DNA of 64,000 bases from Massospora cicadina (lineage: Eukaryota; Entomophthoromycota; Entomophthoromycetes; Entomophthorales; Entomophthoraceae): NCBI GenBank assembly GCA_022478985.1, contig JAKSZP010013536.1:21121-85120 (forward strand), in the 5' to 3' direction. The translations under genes and the position numbers were made by a program. Shown here piece by piece: positions 61,111-64,000 of this stretch. Every line of letters begins with the position of its first letter. Positions within the stretch are counted from its first letter, which is position 1. The notes under the pieces are model-generated. The model made no database searches. It was not told the DNA's origin and saw only the letters and a list, made by a program, of their open reading frames with translations.

Positions 61111-62270
61111 TGTTGGGATTTTTTCCCATATTCCCAACCTGCTAGATTACCTGGAATCTCTAGTAGAAAATTCCCTAAGACGAAGTGAATTGGAAATTGG
61201 TTAGCCCGAGTTTTGGAGTAGCTACGTTTGCGGGATTTTGGTATATTTGCCTGGTGGTATCCATTGGGATCAATCTGGACAAATACTAAAGAACTCATCT
61301 GGTGGAGTTGCTGACAAAATAGGGGAATCTGATAGTGATTAACTATCAGGTGTACCAATCTGGATTGGTCAGATTTCATCACTGACTGATTGGCATGAAT
61401 AGAAAGTTTCTGAGCTGAGTGATGCCACCTGAAACTAGCAAATCGATTGGTTGGTGCATGACCTGCCTTAATGGGTAATAAGTCCCATTACCTAAGCAGG
61501 TCGCTAGCCAAATATAGTTGGTTTGCTTGGATCGAGAGGAAAACGTTAGGGACACATATTTGACTCTTTCCTTTTGGGTTTTGAGGATGTCCAATGACGG
61601 AATTCTAGTTAGGATGGGGAAGACCATTGCTGCCAAGATGAGGATGGGTGATTCAACAGCAACGGCTGCCGTTTTATCAAAAAGTTGTCAACTGAGGGTT
61701 AGACTATTGAATCCCTACTATAAATTCCCTAGGATATACTATAATAAAAGCAGATAATACCGCAGATAATATAACAGATAATTATTTACATAGTTTTTAG
61801 TTATTAGTTCGAGATATAGTTTAAAGAGTAAACTATCATCAGCTTCCATTGTGCTATTCTGTCTCAAGAATACTATTGCTGTGTGCAATAATTGGAAGAC
61901 TCTTAGAGAAAAGAGTAAAGATTTGAGCGGGGATCTAGAGAAGAAGGATTTACAATCTGGGATAGCTGCCAACTGTGTGTTAAACTGAAGAGACTGTCAC
62001 CAGGGTATCTCAGTGAAGATTGGGTCAGACAGAGCAAGGGAATGAATCCTTATGAGTATAACATCACGAGTATTTAATTGGGAATACTGGCCAAGCGTTG
62101 GGCTGAAATATAATAATTCATACTCACCTACAGAAAATAGTCCTCATACCATTATTGATGAATAATTCATTCTACTATACAACGCGATGAAGTGCACGAG
62201 GAAACTGAACCTGTGCAGTAAAAAGGAAACTAATGTTGCTTGCCAATAATAACTTAAGTAAATTTTTACA
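61111..62270 (+). repeat. D-family LTR4 (5' LTR of F)
   Basis: 1160 bp, TGTTGGGATTTTTTCCC to TTTTTACA, with CTATAAAT at about 61718-61725. Confidence 0.9.
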
Positions 62271-62273
62271 AGT

Positions 62274-62291
62274 TGGTGCTCACTACAGGGG
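62274..62291 (+). other. Element F primer-binding site
   Basis: TGGTGCTCACTACAGGGG three bases after LTR4. Confidence 0.85.
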
Positions 62292-62317
62292 GTAGTTGAG
62301 TTTCAGATTCTATAAGA

Positions 62318-63590
62318 ATGTCGTACAAAGATGAGCTACACAAACTGTGGACCAAGTTAGCCACTGTGAACCTGTATGCCTTAAACTCAGCGGACCATTG
62401 GGAGTTCGCAGCCTTGGAAGAATGAGTCCCCAAGGTGGAGGAAAGGATAGATAATGTACCAAGCTTTGGGAACAAGTTACTTGGGAAAGTAACTTCGTTG
62501 AAGAAGAAAGAAGGGGACCTTGTTTGAGAGGTCTTATACCTGAAAAGGGAGCGAGATGCAGATTGCGTTCATTTAAGAATTTTTGGTGTGGATATAGAGA
62601 GATTAATCAAATAAGTGGAGGAACTTAAAGCTCACAAATATGCTTGTGAGCCTGATATAGCAAGTGATGCCAAAGAAAGAAGTCCTCACATGATACTTGG
62701 GAAGTCAAATACCCCAAGGAACATGCCGCCCACTTTTGCTGCCATTTTGGAGATGATGCCCGAAGTCACTCCTCAAGTTAGCCGAGTAGCAGAACCAATA
62801 GAATCAGCCAGAAATAGCTCAGTGGAATATAAGGCAACGCCAAAATTGCCAACGTTCCATCGGGATAATGCCCCAGCATTTTTATGACTGTTTGACATGG
62901 CCATGAATGGCTATGGGGACCGTCAAAAATAAGTTGAAGGTCATGAATTGCCTAGACACCGACTGTTAGAAAGTTAGTGTTACCTCACCTGGAGGGGGAA
63001 AGCTGATCGTATGCTGAGGCAAAGGCGGCCATCATGAAAGAGTTTGGGAGTCCAACGCACATTTTAAAACGCAAGCAGGAATTTAAAAGAATCCAGTTCT
63101 ATAAAGATGAGTCTTTAGCTAGCTTCACAGATCAGTTTTACCAGGAGTCACAGATACTGGTTGGAGCGAAAGTAACGGACGACTTTGATGCCATAATCGC
63201 CTTACAAGTGGCCCTTTTGCCCTATCATGATTTGCATCACATGATGCCATCTGTGTTCATGACGGAAATAACTACCTTGCAAATAGTAGATAATTTGAAA
63301 ATTTTGGGAGAGGCATTTGATGCCTCAGATAGGAGCTTCAAATCCAATACAGTTTGAAATCTGAATTTCACAAAGGGAAATAAAGGAGCTAAAGAGATGA
63401 TTAATTGAACCATGCCAGGGAATAGGCCTGAAGAATTTAGATGGTTAAACAAGAAGGAAAAAGTCTGCTACTAATGTGGTGGAAAAGTACATTTCGCCAT
63501 GCACTGTAAGAAGCTGAAGGATCAGATCAACGTGGTCCAGGCCAAAGAGTCAGCAGCCACCAAGGATTCAGGAAAAGGGCCTGCGTCCTA
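62318..63590 (+). pseudogene. Element F gag
   Basis: An ATG at 62318 begins MSYKDE. The N-terminal half has a charged coil (KVTSLKKKEGDLV, VEELKAHKYACEPD), then PRNMPPTFAAILEMMPEV. The capsid part (63034-63357) has SFTDQFYQESQILVGAKV and DDFDAIIALQ. The knuckle CY-stop-CGGKVHFAMHC lies at 63466-63507; the stop is TAA where D1 has CAA. TGA codons after ALEE (62424) and after GDLV coincide with D1. Confidence 0.82.
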
Positions 63591-64000
63591 AATGGGGAAC
63601 TGTCTAGAGCTGCGGAGAAGCCTGTTCCTCCTGAAATTATGACTTAAGAAATTGATATCAGCAATCTGTTCATAGACGATGAGCAGTATCAGCTGTATCA
63701 AGTGGTCAATTTAAATGTAAATGCCGTGACAAGAGCTGGGGCAAAGATAATTGACCCAGAGATAATCAAGGAAGTTGCCCAGCTGTACGCCTGAAAACTG
63801 GTGGACAAGATTCAAACCGCCAAGAATCCTGAAGAATTATCTGACGTCCATTTAGAGGAGGCCAAATTGTCAATCCCCCTCTGCGCAATAAAGTAATTGT
63901 TTCCTGATTTATCAGCACAAATTATTCACACCCTAGATTTAGCTAATAACACCGCTATACACTCAACAAATACTATATCACAATACTCTGAGTGTATGTA

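Larger units (their letters stand above)
61111..64000 (+). mobile_element. Element F: 5' half of a D-family gypsy element
   Basis: LTR4 with primer-binding site and gag, cut by the window end. Sequence up to 64000 follows D1 (31179-32900) closely, including CGCAATAAAGTAATTGTTTCC after gag. The sequence before LTR4 lacks a polypurine tract, so LTR4 is a 5' LTR at an insertion site. Confidence 0.88.

Noticed and set aside
31330..63507. TGA as a reassigned sense codon
   Set aside because: TAA and TAG also interrupt the same genes and even the same codon (antisense ORF Trp), so decay explains the stops better.
1..64000. tRNA genes, rRNA genes or CRISPR arrays
   Set aside because: No cloverleaf with the required arms, rRNA-like stretch, or regularly spaced repeat-spacer array was seen on either strand; the tRNA-like matches are primer-binding sites.

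Overview
The window looks like transposon-saturated nuclear DNA of a eukaryote. No bacterial operons, rRNA or tRNA genes, or intact host genes were found. Almost everything recognisable is Ty3/gypsy LTR retrotransposon or LINE sequence in various stages of decay, set in AT-rich DNA. The gypsy Pol proteins, the LINE type and a short (84 nt) intron in one pseudogene fit a fungus, perhaps a low-GC, repeat-rich basidiomycete such as a rust. That assignment is inference only.

Layout. 1-2261: an LTR end and primer-binding site of fragment H (+). 2267-8278: element A, a complete minus-strand gypsy element with 597/600 bp LTRs and a perfect 5-bp target duplication; it sits inside one copy of a dispersed repeat (R1) whose second copy is at about 15.5-16.2 kb. 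9.9-12.2 kb: a very old minus-strand gypsy relic (B). 13.2-15.1 kb: a GC-richer fragment resembling a LINE ORF1 without ORF2. About 18.0-30.0 kb: old plus-strand element G, split by element C (minus, 19993-26555) in its protease and by the D array in its RNase H.

30025-52237: the D array, two plus-strand gypsy elements sharing a middle LTR (LTR-internal-LTR-internal-LTR). Internal 2 also carries a 5.3 kb LINE (45439-50708) with a 12-bp target duplication. 52.7-53.5 kb: a decayed spliced gene on the minus strand. 53.5-54.3 kb: short tandem repeats. 54.6-59.0 kb: element E, an older relative of D. 59.1-61.1 kb: an unrecognised protein-coding relic. 61111-64000: the 5' half of a further D-family element, F.

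The most interesting signal is a conserved antisense reading frame of about 320-375 codons between pol and the 3' LTR of D-family elements. It is readable in both D copies, with a trace in E. Relative ages from nesting: G is older than C and D; D is older than the LINE; R1 is older than A. No copy appears autonomous: every pol gene has stops or frameshifts, many explainable by C-to-T change at CGA, CAA, CAG or (opposite strand) TGG codons.
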